A stretch of DNA of 64,000 nucleotides from Bradyrhizobium arachidis (GTDB taxonomy: Bacteria; Pseudomonadota; Alphaproteobacteria; Rhizobiales; Xanthobacteraceae), in assembly GCF_024758505.1 (NCBI RefSeq), contig NZ_CP077970.1:8883501-8947500 (forward strand), in the 5' to 3' direction. Below, piece by piece: positions 43,243-52,895 of the stretch (position 1 is its first letter; each line of letters begins with the position of its first letter). The notes under the pieces are model-generated. The model made no database searches, was not told the origin of the DNA, and saw only the letters and a list, made by a program, of their open reading frames with translations. A program made the position numbers and the translations under genes.

Positions 43243-44472
43243 ATGAATTACAACCAGTTTTTCGATACCGCTCTCGATCGTCTCCATGCCGAGCGCCGCT
43301 ATCGCGTGTTCGCCGACCTGGAGCGCACGGCCGGCCGGTTCCCGCATGCGATCTGGCACTCGCCGAAGGGCAAGCGCGACGTCGTGATCTGGTGCTCCAA
43401 CGACTATCTGGGCATGGGTCAGCACCCGAAGGTGGTCGGCGCCATGGTCGAGACCGCGACCCGCGTCGGCACCGGCGCAGGCGGCACGCGCAACATCGCC
43501 GGCACCCATCATCCGCTGGTGCAGCTCGAGGCCGAGCTCGCCGACCTCCACGGCAAGGAAGCCGCGCTGCTGTTCACCTCGGGCTACGTCTCGAACCAGA
43601 CCGGCATTGCGACCATCGCAAAACTGATTCCGAACTGCCTGATCCTGTCGGACGAGCTGAACCACAATTCGATGATCGAGGGCATCCGGCAGTCGGGCGC
43701 CGAGCGCGTCGTATTCCGCCACAACGATCTCGCCGATCTCGAAGCGCAGCTGAAGGCCGCCGGTCCCAACCGTCCCAAACTGATCGCCTGCGAGAGCCTC
43801 TATTCCATGGACGGCGACGTCGCGCCGCTCGCAAAAATCTGCGACCTCGCCGACAAATACGGTGCGATGACCTATGTCGACGAAGTCCACGCGGTCGGCA
43901 TGTACGGTCCGCGCGGCGGCGGCATCGCCGAGCGTGACGGCGTCATGCACCGCATCGACGTCCTCGAAGGCACGCTGGCAAAGGCGTTCGGTTGCCTCGG
44001 CGGCTATATCGCCGGCAACGGCCAGCTCATCGACGCAGTGCGCTCCTACGCGCCGGGCTTCATCTTCACGACAGCGCTGCCGCCGGCGATCTGCTCGGCC
44101 GCAACCGCCGCAATCAAGCACCTGAAGGCTTCGAGCTGGGAGCGCGAGCGCCACCAGGACCGCGCCGCCCGCGTCAAGGCGATCCTCAATGCCGCCGGCC
44201 TCCCGGTGATGTCGAACGACACCCACATCGTACCGCTGTTCGTCGGCGATCCCGAGAAGTGCAAGCAGGCCTCCGACCTCTTGCTCGAAGAGCACGGCAT
44301 CTACATCCAGCCGATCAACTACCCGACGGTTGCCAAGGGCACCGAGCGGCTGCGCATCACGCCCTCGCCCTATCACGACGACGGCCTGATCGATCAGCTC
44401 GCCGAAGCCCTGCTCCAGGTCTGGGACCGCCTCGGCCTGCCGCTCAAGCAGAAGTCGCTAGCGGCGGAGTAG
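43243..44472 (+). CDS. hemA: 5-aminolevulinate synthase
   Basis: This 409-residue enzyme condenses glycine and succinyl-CoA to 5-aminolevulinate, the first step of haem synthesis in alphaproteobacteria (PLP dependent). Hallmarks are [80 protein letters not shown] and the PLP lysine in [16 protein letters not shown]. The C-terminal [20 protein letters not shown] is also typical. A FixK-type box and an inverted repeat lie upstream, so expression is probably raised at low oxygen. Downstream is a palindromic repeat, then the hybrid kinase. Confidence 0.98.
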   Translation: MNYNQFFDTALDRLHAERRYRVFADLERTAGRFPHAIWHSPKGKRDVVIWCSNDYLGMGQHPKVVGAMVETATRVGTGAGGTRNIAGTHHPLVQLEAELADLHGKEAALLFTSGYVSNQTGIATIAKLIPNCLILSDELNHNSMIEGIRQSGAERVVFRHNDLADLEAQLKAAGPNRPKLIACESLYSMDGDVAPLAKICDLADKYGAMTYVDEVHAVGMYGPRGGGIAERDGVMHRIDVLEGTLAKAFGCLGGYIAGNGQLIDAVRSYAPGFIFTTALPPAICSAATAAIKHLKASSWERERHQDRAARVKAILNAAGLPVMSNDTHIVPLFVGDPEKCKQASDLLLEEHGIYIQPINYPTVAKGTERLRITPSPYHDDGLIDQLAEALLQVWDRLGLPLKQKSLAAE

Positions 44473-44478
44473 GTCTCT

Positions 44479-44651
44479 TACCCTCCCCTGGAGGGGGAGG
44501 GTCGGTTCAGATTGAGCGCAGCGAAATATGAGCCGGGGTGGGGTGATCTCTCAACTCGGACAGTATTCGACGCGGAGAGACTGTCACCCCACCCCGCTAC
44601 GCATTCCGCTTCGCTGCATGCGCAGCGACCCTCCCCCTCCAGGGGAGGGTA
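44479..44651. repeat. Palindromic intergenic repeat, copy 2 of pair
   Basis: The outer arms TACCCTCCCCTGGAGGGGGA and the complementary TCCCCCTCCAGGGGAGGGTA are perfect. The centre shares GGGGTGGGGTGATCTCTCAA and GGAGAGACTGTCACCCCACC with the copy at 27686-27843, at roughly 80 percent identity overall by eye. Confidence 0.85.
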
Positions 44652-44794
44652 AGTTCGCAGCTTGCTTAACGACAATGCCAGTTCCTCAACTTGCGCGGAA
44701 AATGGCTGTCGCTTGGCGCGCGCCAACGCGCTAGATTTGCTGCGGAAAATGAGACGGGCGCGGACCACGCGCTCCCTGAGGAGAGCCCGCCGCA

Positions 44795-47700
44795 ATGCTC
44801 CATGACTGGGGCGTGATCGTAGCCGCCTTTGGCTATATCGGCTTCCTGTTCCTGGTGGCGAGCCACGGCGACCGCCGCTCGCCGGCCAGGCCCGGCCGCG
44901 CCTCCGGCCTGATCTACCCGCTGTCGCTCGCGATCTACTGCACGTCCTGGACCTTCTTCGGCTCGGTCGGCTTCGCCACCCGTACCGCGACCGACTTCCT
45001 CGCGATCTATGTCGGGCCGGTCCTGATGATCGGGCTCGGCATCGGCGTGCTGCGCCGGGTCATCCAGCTCGCAAAGGCGCAGAACATCACCTCGATCGCC
45101 GACTTCATCGGCGCGCGCTACGGCAAGAGCCAGGCGGTGGCGGCGACCGTGGCGATGATCGCGATCATCGGCTCGGTGCCCTATATCGCGCTCCAGCTCA
45201 AAGCCGTCGCCTCCTCGCTCGAAACGATCCTGAGCGAGGATCAGGCCTTCTCGCACATCCCGATCCTCGGTGACATGGCGCTGATGGTGACGTTGACGAT
45301 GGCGGCCTTCGCCGTGCTGTTCGGCACCAGACATTCCGACGCTACCGAGCATCAGCACGGCCTGATGCTCGCAGTTGCGACCGAATCCATCGTCAAGCTC
45401 GTCGCCTTTCTCGCCGCCGGCGCCTTCGTCACCTTCTGGATGTTCTCGCCTCACGAGCTGATCGAGCGCGCCATGAAGACGCCGGAAGCCGTGCGCGCGA
45501 TCAACTATTCGCCTTCGATCGGCAACTTCCTCACCATGACGCTGCTGTCGTTCTGCGCGATCATGCTGCTGCCGCGGCAGTTCCATGTCAGTGTGGTGGA
45601 GAACTCGTCGGACGCCGAGGTCGGCCGTGCCCGCTGGCTGTTCCCGCTCTATCTCGTCGCCATCAACCTGTTCGTGATTCCGATCGCCCTCGCCGGCCTC
45701 GTGACCTTCCCGTTCGGGGCCGTCGATCCCGACATGTACGTGCTGGCGTTGCCGATGGAGGCCGGCAACGAGCTGTTCAGCGTCGCGATCTTCGTCGGCG
45801 GCCTGTCGGCCGCGACCGCGATGGTGATCGTAGAGTGCGTCGCGCTGTCGATCATGGTCTCCAACGACCTCGTGGTGCCCCTGGTGCTGCAACGCCGGCC
45901 CGAGGGACGGGCCGGCGGCAAGGACTTTGGCGACTTCCTGCTGCGATCGCGGCGGTTTGCGATCTTCGCCATCATGGTGATGGCCTATTTCTACTATCGC
46001 GCGCTCGGCAACACCCAGCTCGCGGCCATCGGCCTGTTGTCCTTTGCCGCGATCGCCCAGCTTGCGCCGTCGTTCTTCGGCGGACTGCTGTGGCGGCGCG
46101 CGACCGCGCGCGGCGCCATCGGCGGCATGCTGGTCGGCTTCGCGGTGTGGCTGTACACGCTGTTCCTGCCGAGCTTCCTCGATGGTTCGACGGCCGGCAT
46201 CCTCCTGCTCCAACACGGGCCGTTCGGCATCGAGGCATTGCGGCCGCAGGCGCTGTTCGGCGCCGATCTGCCGCCGCTGCTGCATGGCGTCGCCTGGTCG
46301 CTGTCGCTCAACATCCTTACCTATGTCGTGCTGTCGCTGGCGCGCGCGCCGACCTCGATCGAGCTGGTGCAGGCCGATTTGTTCGTGCCCAACACGCTGG
46401 CGCCGAGCACGCCCTCGTTCCGCCGCTGGCGCACCACCGTCACGGTGCACGACATCCAGAGCACGGTGGCGCAATATCTCGGCCCCGACCGCGCGCGCCA
46501 TTCGTTCGAAGCTTTTGCGGCGCGCCGCAATGCACGGCTCGAATCCACGGCGCCCGCGGATTTCGAGCTGCTGCAGCACGCCGAGCACCTGATCGCCTCG
46601 TCGATCGGCGCGGCCTCATCGCGGCTCGTGATGTCGCTCTTGCTGCGCAAGCGGACGGTGTCTGCGAGGGCCGCGCTAAAACTGCTCGACGATTCCCATG
46701 CGGCGCTCCATTTCAACCGCGAGATGCTGCAAACCGCGCTCAACCACGTGCGCCAGGGCATCGCCGTATTCGACGACGATCTTCAGCTCATCTGCTCGAA
46801 CCGGCAGTTCGGCGACATCCTCGGCGTGCCCATGCATCTCGTGCAGTTCGGCACGCCGCTGCGTGAGATCCTGGAGATCATGGACATCCACGGCCCGACT
46901 GACGCGGCCGAGCACGATGCGGCCGTGGAGCGGCGGCTCGCCGCCTACACGACCGAGAGCGAGCCCTATCTCGAACGCCTGCCCGACCGGCACATGGTGA
47001 TCGAAGTGCTGACCAACCGCATGCGGGGCGGCGGTTTCGTCATCACCTTCACCGACGTCACGCCGTCGTTCGAAGCTGCCGAAGCGCTGGAGCGCGCCAA
47101 CGCAACGCTGGAAAAGCGCGTGCGCGACCGCACCGAGGAATTGACCCGCCTGAACTCGGAGCTGGCGCACGCCAAGAGCACCGCTGAAGATGCCAACATC
47201 TCCAAGACGCGCTTCCTCGCTGCCGCGAGCCACGACATCCTCCAGCCGCTGAACGCCGCGCGGCTCTACGTCACGAGCCTCGTCGAGCGCCAGGGCGGCG
47301 GCGAGGAGACGCGGCTGGTCGAGAACATCGACGAATCCCTGCAGGCGATCGAGGAGATCCTCGGCGCGCTCCTGGACATTTCGCGGCTCGACGCCGGCGC
47401 GATGACGACGTCGACCACCAGCTTCAAGGTCGGCGACCTCATGCGCTCGCTGGAGATCGAATTCGCGCCGATCGCGCGCGCCAAGGGCTTGCGGCTGAGC
47501 TTCATGCCGTGCTCGCTGGCGGTGCGCTCTGACCGCCTGCTGCTGCGGCGGCTGTTGCAGAACCTGATCTCGAACGCGATCAAATACACGCCGCGCGGAC
47601 GCGTGCTGGTCGGCTGCCGCCGCCGCGGCGAGTCGCTGAAGATCTGCGTCTACGACACCGGCGTCGGCATTCCCGTGGTGAAGCGCGCCGAGATCTTCAA

Positions 47701-48304
47701 GGAATTTCACCGCCTCGAGCAGGGCGCGCGGATCGCGCGCGGCCTCGGGCTCGGGCTCTCGATCGTCGAACGGCTGGCGCGCGTGCTCAACCACGGCATC
47801 GCCATCGACGCCAATGCAAGCGGCGGCTCGGTATTTTCGGTCACCGTCCCGACCGCGGCCGCCGTCACCCATACCGCGGCGGTGACGAGTGCGACGCCGC
47901 TGGCGCGCACGCCGATCGCGGGCGCGCTGATCGTCTGCATCGAGAACGACGCGGCCATCCTCGACGGCATGCGCACGCTGCTGAAGGCCTGGGACGCCGA
48001 GGTGATCGCGGTCGCCGACCCCGAATCCGCGATATCGGCCATCGAGGCCGCCGGGCGCCCCGTCACCGGCCTGCTGGTCGACTACCATCTCGACCGCGGC
48101 AACGGCATCGCGGCCATCCGCGACATCCGCCGCAAGTTCGGCGACACGATCCCGGCGATCCTGATCACCGCCGACCGCAGCCCGGCCGTCCAGGTGGCAG
48201 CGCGGGAGGAGAAGATCGCAGTCCTTAACAAGCCGTTAAAGCCGGCTTCGCTGCGCGCCCTGCTCGGGCAATGGCGTACCCAGCAGATGGTGGCGGCGGA
48301 ATAG
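44795..48304 (+). CDS. Hybrid sensor kinase with Na+/solute-symporter-like N-terminal region
   Basis: The protein has 1169 residues. Residues about 1-500 contain roughly 13 membrane helices in the order of SSSF symporters (PutP-like), for example LIYPLSLAIYCTSWTFFGSV and IADFIGARYGKSQAVAATVA. A PAS domain (about 650-750: FNREMLQTALNHVRQGIAVF) follows, then a coiled coil. HisKA with phosphoacceptor His about 813 comes next (AAASHDILQPLNAARLYVTS), then HATPase_c (NAIKYTPRGRVLVGCRRRGE, GLGLGLSIVERLARVL). A receiver domain near residues 1050-1165 has phospho-Asp about 1096 (LLVDYHLDRGNG). Family: CbrA-like/PutP-kinase proteins, which couple solute sensing or transport to signalling. The cognate output regulator is not adjacent; the orphan LuxR-type regulator at 60626 is one candidate. 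Confidence 0.93.
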   Translation: MLHDWGVIVAAFGYIGFLFLVASHGDRRSPARPGRASGLIYPLSLAIYCTSWTFFGSVGFATRTATDFLAIYVGPVLMIGLGIGVLRRVIQLAKAQNITSIADFIGARYGKSQAVAATVAMIAIIGSVPYIALQLKAVASSLETILSEDQAFSHIPILGDMALMVTLTMAAFAVLFGTRHSDATEHQHGLMLAVATESIVKLVAFLAAGAFVTFWMFSPHELIERAMKTPEAVRAINYSPSIGNFLTMTLLSFCAIMLLPRQFHVSVVENSSDAEVGRARWLFPLYLVAINLFVIPIALAGLVTFPFGAVDPDMYVLALPMEAGNELFSVAIFVGGLSAATAMVIVECVALSIMVSNDLVVPLVLQRRPEGRAGGKDFGDFLLRSRRFAIFAIMVMAYFYYRALGNTQLAAIGLLSFAAIAQLAPSFFGGLLWRRATARGAIGGMLVGFAVWLYTLFLPSFLDGSTAGILLLQHGPFGIEALRPQALFGADLPPLLHGVAWSLSLNILTYVVLSLARAPTSIELVQADLFVPNTLAPSTPSFRRWRTTVTVHDIQSTVAQYLGPDRARHSFEAFAARRNARLESTAPADFELLQHAEHLIASSIGAASSRLVMSLLLRKRTVSARAALKLLDDSHAALHFNREMLQTALNHVRQGIAVFDDDLQLICSNRQFGDILGVPMHLVQFGTPLREILEIMDIHGPTDAAEHDAAVERRLAAYTTESEPYLERLPDRHMVIEVLTNRMRGGGFVITFTDVTPSFEAAEALERANATLEKRVRDRTEELTRLNSELAHAKSTAEDANISKTRFLAAASHDILQPLNAARLYVTSLVERQGGGEETRLVENIDESLQAIEEILGALLDISRLDAGAMTTSTTSFKVGDLMRSLEIEFAPIARAKGLRLSFMPCSLAVRSDRLLLRRLLQNLISNAIKYTPRGRVLVGCRRRGESLKICVYDTGVGIPVVKRAEIFKEFHRLEQGARIARGLGLGLSIVERLARVLNHGIAIDANASGGSVFSVTVPTAAAVTHTAAVTSATPLARTPIAGALIVCIENDAAILDGMRTLLKAWDAEVIAVADPESAISAIEAAGRPVTGLLVDYHLDRGNGIAAIRDIRRKFGDTIPAILITADRSPAVQVAAREEKIAVLNKPLKPASLRALLGQWRTQQMVAAE

Positions 48305-48324
48305 GCCAAGGCAGAGCCGTTGAT

Positions 48325-48340
48325 GTGAACTCCAGTTCAC
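48325..48340. promoter_or_regulatory. 16-bp palindrome upstream of outer-membrane protein gene
   Basis: GTGAACTCCAGTTCAC is a near-perfect dyad (arms GTGAACT / AGTTCAC with CC centre) 157 bases before the start at 48497 and 21 bases after the kinase stop. It is a possible operator; no known regulator is assigned. Confidence 0.35.
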
Positions 48341-48496
48341 AGCAGTGCGGCACAATGGTCACACGATCCCGGCAATCAGAGGCTGAGTGGCATCGCCCCG
48401 AAACGGGGAACTATCGAGATGGAACCCAATGTATTATTGTGTGCATAACGTGCTTCGCGCTGGGGCGCCCGTTCGGGCTGTCGGGGAAAAACTGGA

Positions 48497-49333
48497 ATGA
48501 AGATGCATTGGTTGGGCAGCGCGGCCGTTCTTCCGGTCGTCCTCGCGAGCCCCGCGCTGGCTGCCCCTCCTGCCCCCGTGCCCTACACCTGGACCGGTTT
48601 TTACGTAGGCCTGAACGCCGGCGGCGCCTGGGGCCGGTTCGGCAACAGCACAACCGTCGACTGCAACGTCCCCGGCTTCACCCCGCCCGGCACGTTCTCC
48701 TACCTCTGCAACACTGGCTTCCCCGGCGACGGGGATCTCGTCGCTGCAGCCGGCACCGGCTCGTTCAACGCCAGCGGCTTCACGGGCGGATGGCAGGCCG
48801 GTTACAACTGGCAAGTCTCGAACGTCGTGGCCGGTCTGGAGGGCGACCTCGGCGTGTTCCGGCTGCAAGGGTCCCGGCAAGTCAGCGGCGTTCTGGACCA
48901 AAGCTGGAAAGGCACCCCGTTCACGGTCACCAATTCGGCCAGCACGGACTGGCTCTTTACCTTCCGAGGCCGGCTCGGCGTGACCGTCGTGCCGAACCTT
49001 TTGGTCTACGGCACCGGCGGTTTGGCCGTGACGCGGGTCGACACCACCACCACCTACATCGACACCAACACCTTCTTCCTACCGTTTTCCGGCGCCGCCG
49101 GGAGCTGGAACGGATCTGCCATCAAGGTCGGCTATACGGTCGGCGTTGGCGCCGAATATGCCCTAGCCAACAACTGGTCCGTGAAAGCGGAGTGGCTCTA
49201 TCTCAACTTCGGCAGCATCACCGCCAGCGGCCGCATCGCGGACCTCGGCGGCTTCGGCTACAGCCAGGCCCTGAGTACCCGGACCGACCTCACCGCCAAC
49301 ATCGCGCGCCTCGGCGTCAATCGCAAATTCTAG
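48497..49333 (+). CDS. Outer-membrane beta-barrel protein (Omp25/31-like)
   Basis: The protein has 278 residues. The signal peptide is MKMHWLGSAAVLPVVLASPA, then LAAPPAP. Barrel features: YTWTGFYVGLNAGGAWGRFG, TGGWQAGYNWQVSNVVAGLE, TFRGRLGVTVVPNLLVYGTG, WSVKAEWLYLNFGS and a C-terminal ANIARLGVNRKF ending in Phe, the BAM recognition residue. Two cysteines in the first extracellular loop (DCNVP ... YLCNTG) may form a disulfide. It is related to the barrel at 38707 but is longer. Confidence 0.9.
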   Translation: MKMHWLGSAAVLPVVLASPALAAPPAPVPYTWTGFYVGLNAGGAWGRFGNSTTVDCNVPGFTPPGTFSYLCNTGFPGDGDLVAAAGTGSFNASGFTGGWQAGYNWQVSNVVAGLEGDLGVFRLQGSRQVSGVLDQSWKGTPFTVTNSASTDWLFTFRGRLGVTVVPNLLVYGTGGLAVTRVDTTTTYIDTNTFFLPFSGAAGSWNGSAIKVGYTVGVGAEYALANNWSVKAEWLYLNFGSITASGRIADLGGFGYSQALSTRTDLTANIARLGVNRKF

Positions 49334-49385
49334 GCGCCTGATAATCAGGCTATCAAGACGCCTGATACAATCGGACGCTGACGCG

Positions 49386-50804
49386 ATGCACGACTGGTTC
49401 GACCACATCCTCTACGCCACCCGCGCGCAGCCGGAAGCCTCCGCCATGCTGATGGAGGACCGCGTCATCACCTATGGGATGCTCGGCGACGCCATCGCCT
49501 CCTGCGCGGAGCGCATCGCGGGGCTAAATCTTGCGCCGGACGCGCTGGTCGCCGTCTGCATCGAGAATCCGATCCGTCACATGGCAGTGAGCCTCGCGCT
49601 GTTTCGCGTCGGCATCTGCGCCGTCTCGATCGAAGTCTCGCATAGGGATACTGGCCTGCGTTATGCGGCCATTCTCGGTGATAACGCGGCACGTGCGGTT
49701 CTTGGATTCGGTGCCGTGTTCATCGAGGTCACCGAAGAGTGGTTCGCGCTAGAGGCGACCTCGACCCGTCATCCGCTGCCGGCTCCGTTCGCAGGCGAGG
49801 CGCGGATTTGCCGCCACAGCCTCACCTCGGGCTCGACCGCTGCCCCAAAGATCCTCGATCACTCGGTCGGTGCGCTCGGCCGCTCGATCTGCTCGACGGT
49901 CGGCTTCTCCAACTGCGGCCTCGTCCTGTGCATGCCGGGCCTGAGCTCGGTGTTCGGCTTCAGGATCGCCTGCGGCGTGCTCGCAAGCCGCAAGACGCTC
50001 TGCTTTGCGTCCTCGCCCTACCAGGCGATCCGCATGATCGAGCTGTTCGGCATCGACATGCTCTACGCGGCAACCGAGCAGCTCGTCGCGCTGGTGCGCG
50101 TGGCCAGGAAGACCGGCGCCCATCTCAAAAGCCTGCGCACGACTGTCGTGGCCGGCGGCATCCCGACGCGCGCGCTGCTGGAAGGCGCCGCCGTCCATCT
50201 CTGCAAGACCATCATGTGCCGCTACGGCACGTCGGAGCTTGGCGTGCTGGCGGAGGCCCCCGCCAGCAAGGTGCTCGACAATCCCGGCCTGATCGGTCTC
50301 GTGCTGCCCGGATTCGAGATGGCCGCCTTTGGGGAGGACGGACACGCTTGCGCGCCCGGCGAGATGGGGATCGTCAAGGCGCGCGTCAAGCCGTCTCCGG
50401 ACCGCCGCGACGACCTCTGGACCGATCATGGCGACGTCGGCTGGGTCACGGCCGAGGGCGAAGTCTTCGTCATCGGCCGAACCTCCGACATCAAGCCCGC
50501 CGACTTTGCCTCGTCAGCTACGCGCGCGATCTCGCCGGTCTACGAGATCGAGCATCTGGTACGGCTGGAGTGGGACGCTGCTGACGCCGCCGCGCTCCTG
50601 GTCGAATCCGCCACTGCCCCGGAAATCTGGATCGCGACGGTCGATTGCAAGGATGCCGATGCGGAAGCGCTCCAGCACATCCTTCGTCGTCGGGGCATCG
50701 GTGGCACGGTTCGCCTGTTTCCGGTCGCTGCGATCCCGCGCGGCGCCGCCGGCAAGATCCAGCGCGCGCAATTGCAGGCGTTGATGCGGGCCTCCGGAAC
50801 GTAA
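49386..50804 (+). CDS. Stand-alone adenylate-forming (AMP-dependent) ligase
   Basis: The product has 472 residues. Core motifs of the ANL superfamily are visible: LTSGSTAAPKI (A3, with Ala in place of the usual Gly), CRYGTSELGVL (A5), LWTDHGDVGWV (A7), VIGRTSDIKPAD (A8) and a C-terminal PRGAAGKIQRAQL with the catalytic Lys (A10). It is shorter than acyl-CoA synthetases (500-560 residues). No carrier protein or reductase is encoded alongside. It should activate a carboxylate as its adenylate; the acid and acceptor are unknown. Confidence 0.85.
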   Translation: MHDWFDHILYATRAQPEASAMLMEDRVITYGMLGDAIASCAERIAGLNLAPDALVAVCIENPIRHMAVSLALFRVGICAVSIEVSHRDTGLRYAAILGDNAARAVLGFGAVFIEVTEEWFALEATSTRHPLPAPFAGEARICRHSLTSGSTAAPKILDHSVGALGRSICSTVGFSNCGLVLCMPGLSSVFGFRIACGVLASRKTLCFASSPYQAIRMIELFGIDMLYAATEQLVALVRVARKTGAHLKSLRTTVVAGGIPTRALLEGAAVHLCKTIMCRYGTSELGVLAEAPASKVLDNPGLIGLVLPGFEMAAFGEDGHACAPGEMGIVKARVKPSPDRRDDLWTDHGDVGWVTAEGEVFVIGRTSDIKPADFASSATRAISPVYEIEHLVRLEWDAADAAALLVESATAPEIWIATVDCKDADAEALQHILRRRGIGGTVRLFPVAAIPRGAAGKIQRAQLQALMRASGT

Positions 50805-50807
50805 GCG

Positions 50808-50832
50808 TCGAAACAACCCCATGCACAGTAGA
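50808..50832 (-). repeat. 25-bp dispersed element, copy 2 (inverted)
   Basis: These are the exact reverse complement of 12581-12605 (ends TCGAAACAACCCCATGCACA + GTAGA). It lies just after the ligase stop codon. A partial copy of the 16420-16549 type repeat (GCTAAAGCGCG) follows near 50889. Confidence 0.75.
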
Positions 50833-50960
50833 ACGCGATCCGGAAGGGTGTGTCGCGATATTCCGAAAAGATCGTGCTCGAACAAGGGGCTAAAGCGCGC
50901 CGGTGACGATTCAAGCTGAAACATTGCACGCTTGAACCGGAATCAGCGTGCAGACTGCCG

Positions 50961-51749
50961 TCACGCGGCAACTTCGATCGGTACCCGCGCGCCAGTCATG
51001 AAGGCCACCGCATCCGACATCGTATAAGCTTTGGGATCAATTACGGTGAGCCGCCGACCAAGCCGATGGATATGGATGCGATCGGCGATCTCGAATACGT
51101 GCGGCATGTTGTGGCTGATCAGGACGACCGAAACGCCGCGCCGTCGCACATCGAGGATCAATTCGAGCACGCGACGCGATTCCTTGACGCCGAGCGCCGC
51201 AGTCGGCTCGTCCATGATCACGACGCGCGAGCCGAAGGCCGCAGCCCTTGCTACCGCTACGCCCTGGCGCTGACCGCCCGATAGTGTCTCGACGCGCTGA
51301 TTGATGCTTTGCACGGTCATGAGACCAAGCTCGGTAAGCTTCTCGCGGGCGATACGCTGCATGCCCTTGCGATCGAGCATGCGGCAGACCGTGCCAAGCG
51401 GACCCGCCCTGCGTAATTCACGACCGAGAAACATGTTGTCGGCGATCGAAAGGCTCGGAGACAGCGCAAGCGTCTGATGGACGGTTTCAATGCCCGCGGC
51501 CTGCGCGTCGAGCGGCGAGCGGAACGCGACTGGCCTGTCATCGAGTCTGATCTCGCCCGAGTCGGGAACAAGTGCTCCCGACAGCGCACGAATGAGCGAG
51601 GACTTTCCCGCCCCATTGTCCCCGATCACGGCCAGGATCTCGCCCGGATAGAGATCGAAATCGGCGTTATCAAGCGCCGTCACACGGCCATAGCGCTTGT
51701 TCAAACCGCGCGCCTGTAGAAGCGGTCTTGCGTTCGGTCCTGTGCTCAT
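50961..51749 (-). CDS. frcA: Fructose-type sugar ABC transporter, ATP-binding protein
   Basis: The product has 262 residues from ATG 51749, overlapping the permease stop (ATGA). Walker A GDNGAGKSSLIRALSG, signature LSGGQRQGVAVARAAA, Walker B VVIMDEPTAALG and H-loop VLISHNMPHV are all present. It has a single ABC domain, unlike the double-domain RbsA/XylG type, which fits the FrcA lineage. Together with FrcC and FrcB it forms a CUT2-family importer; fructose with possible ribose/mannose is inferred from the neighbouring fructokinase and from the length and order matching frcBCA of rhizobia. Confidence 0.82.
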   Translation of the reverse strand: MSTGPNARPLLQARGLNKRYGRVTALDNADFDLYPGEILAVIGDNGAGKSSLIRALSGALVPDSGEIRLDDRPVAFRSPLDAQAAGIETVHQTLALSPSLSIADNMFLGRELRRAGPLGTVCRMLDRKGMQRIAREKLTELGLMTVQSINQRVETLSGGQRQGVAVARAAAFGSRVVIMDEPTAALGVKESRRVLELILDVRRRGVSVVLISHNMPHVFEIADRIHIHRLGRRLTVIDPKAYTMSDAVAFMTGARVPIEVAA

Positions 51750-52828
51750 GCCGACACCTTGCGAATCCATTGATCGAGCGCCACAGCGATGATGATCAGC
51801 CAGCCGACGGCGAATTCCTGCCAGAGCACGTCGACATCGGACAGAGCGAGCCCGTTGCGGAATACGCCGACGATGAGGGCGCCGATCAGCGTGCCGATAA
51901 TCGAACCGCGCCCGCCGAACAGGCTGGCACCACCGACGACCACCGCCGTGATGCTGTCCAGATTGGCCGTCTGGCCGGCCTGCGGGCTGATCGAACCAAT
52001 GCGCCCGATCAACGTCCAGGCACCGAGCGCGCAAATCACGCCGGCGATCACATAGACGCTGAAGAGGATGCGGTCGGTTCGGATGCCGGAAAGCCGCGCC
52101 GCATCGGGATCGTCGCCGACCGCATAGAGATGGCGCCCGAAGGCTGTGCGATTGAGCACGAACCAGATCAATGCGACGAGCCCGAGCATGAAGAAGGAGC
52201 CGTAGGTGAAACGAGCGCCAAGGACGTTCACCGGCGTTCCCAATGCCTGCAGCAACGGGGCGATTTTCGCGACCTCCTGCGAGCGGATGGTCTCGGACGC
52301 CGAATACCAGAGATTGAGCGCGAAAAAGATCGACCATGTCCCGAGCGTGACGATAAAGGGTGGCAGCTTGAGCCGGGTCACGAGCGCACCATTGAGCACG
52401 CCGCAGCCGGCACCCGCCGCGACGCCGACAAGGAGCGCGATTGGGGCTGGCAGTCCCAGGGTGACCGCAAGCTTGCCCATGATGATGGAGCACAGCACCA
52501 TGATCGCCCCAACCGACAGATCGATGCCGGCGGTGATCACGATCAGCGTCTGCGCCGCCCCGATCACGCCGATGATCGTGACCTGCTGGATGATCAGCGA
52601 CAGGTTGAACGTCGAGAGAAAGCGCGAGCCGACGGTGAAGCCGAACGCCGCAACGCTGAGCAGGAGCACAATCGCCGGCACCGCCGTCGGATTGGCGTGC
52701 AGGAAGTGCTGAAGCTTCTGCAGCGGCGATCTTGCACGGACCTCGAACTCGGCCACGCGGCTCTCGCCCTTGTCGAGCACGAGCTCGAAGGCCTGGGCAG
52801 CGGGGCGGCTACTGCCGATATCGGTCAT
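51746..52828 (-). CDS. frcC: Fructose-type sugar ABC transporter, permease
   Basis: The protein has 360 residues from ATG 52828. It is a CUT2 (BPD_transp_2) permease with about ten helices. Conserved AQTLIVITAGIDLSVGAIMV and LPPFIVTLGTWSIF, and ARLSGIRTDRILFSVYVIAG, fit RbsC/FrcC. The N-terminal 55 residues are cytoplasmic and charged. It is translationally coupled to frcA. Confidence 0.82.
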   Translation of the reverse strand: MTDIGSSRPAAQAFELVLDKGESRVAEFEVRARSPLQKLQHFLHANPTAVPAIVLLLSVAAFGFTVGSRFLSTFNLSLIIQQVTIIGVIGAAQTLIVITAGIDLSVGAIMVLCSIIMGKLAVTLGLPAPIALLVGVAAGAGCGVLNGALVTRLKLPPFIVTLGTWSIFFALNLWYSASETIRSQEVAKIAPLLQALGTPVNVLGARFTYGSFFMLGLVALIWFVLNRTAFGRHLYAVGDDPDAARLSGIRTDRILFSVYVIAGVICALGAWTLIGRIGSISPQAGQTANLDSITAVVVGGASLFGGRGSIIGTLIGALIVGVFRNGLALSDVDVLWQEFAVGWLIIIAVALDQWIRKVSA

Positions 52829-52895
52829 GGCCGTTTTCCTCGTTACATGCAGAGAGCTGCCCATCCAATCTGGGGGCAAGCGTTCCCGGCTTTCT

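Noticed and set aside
44666..46588. Minus-strand open frame of 640 codons, with a second one at 46676-48088, opposite the hybrid kinase
   Set aside because: Charged low-complexity sequence (Arg, Gln, Asp, His) with no motif; the plus strand encodes a complete kinase.
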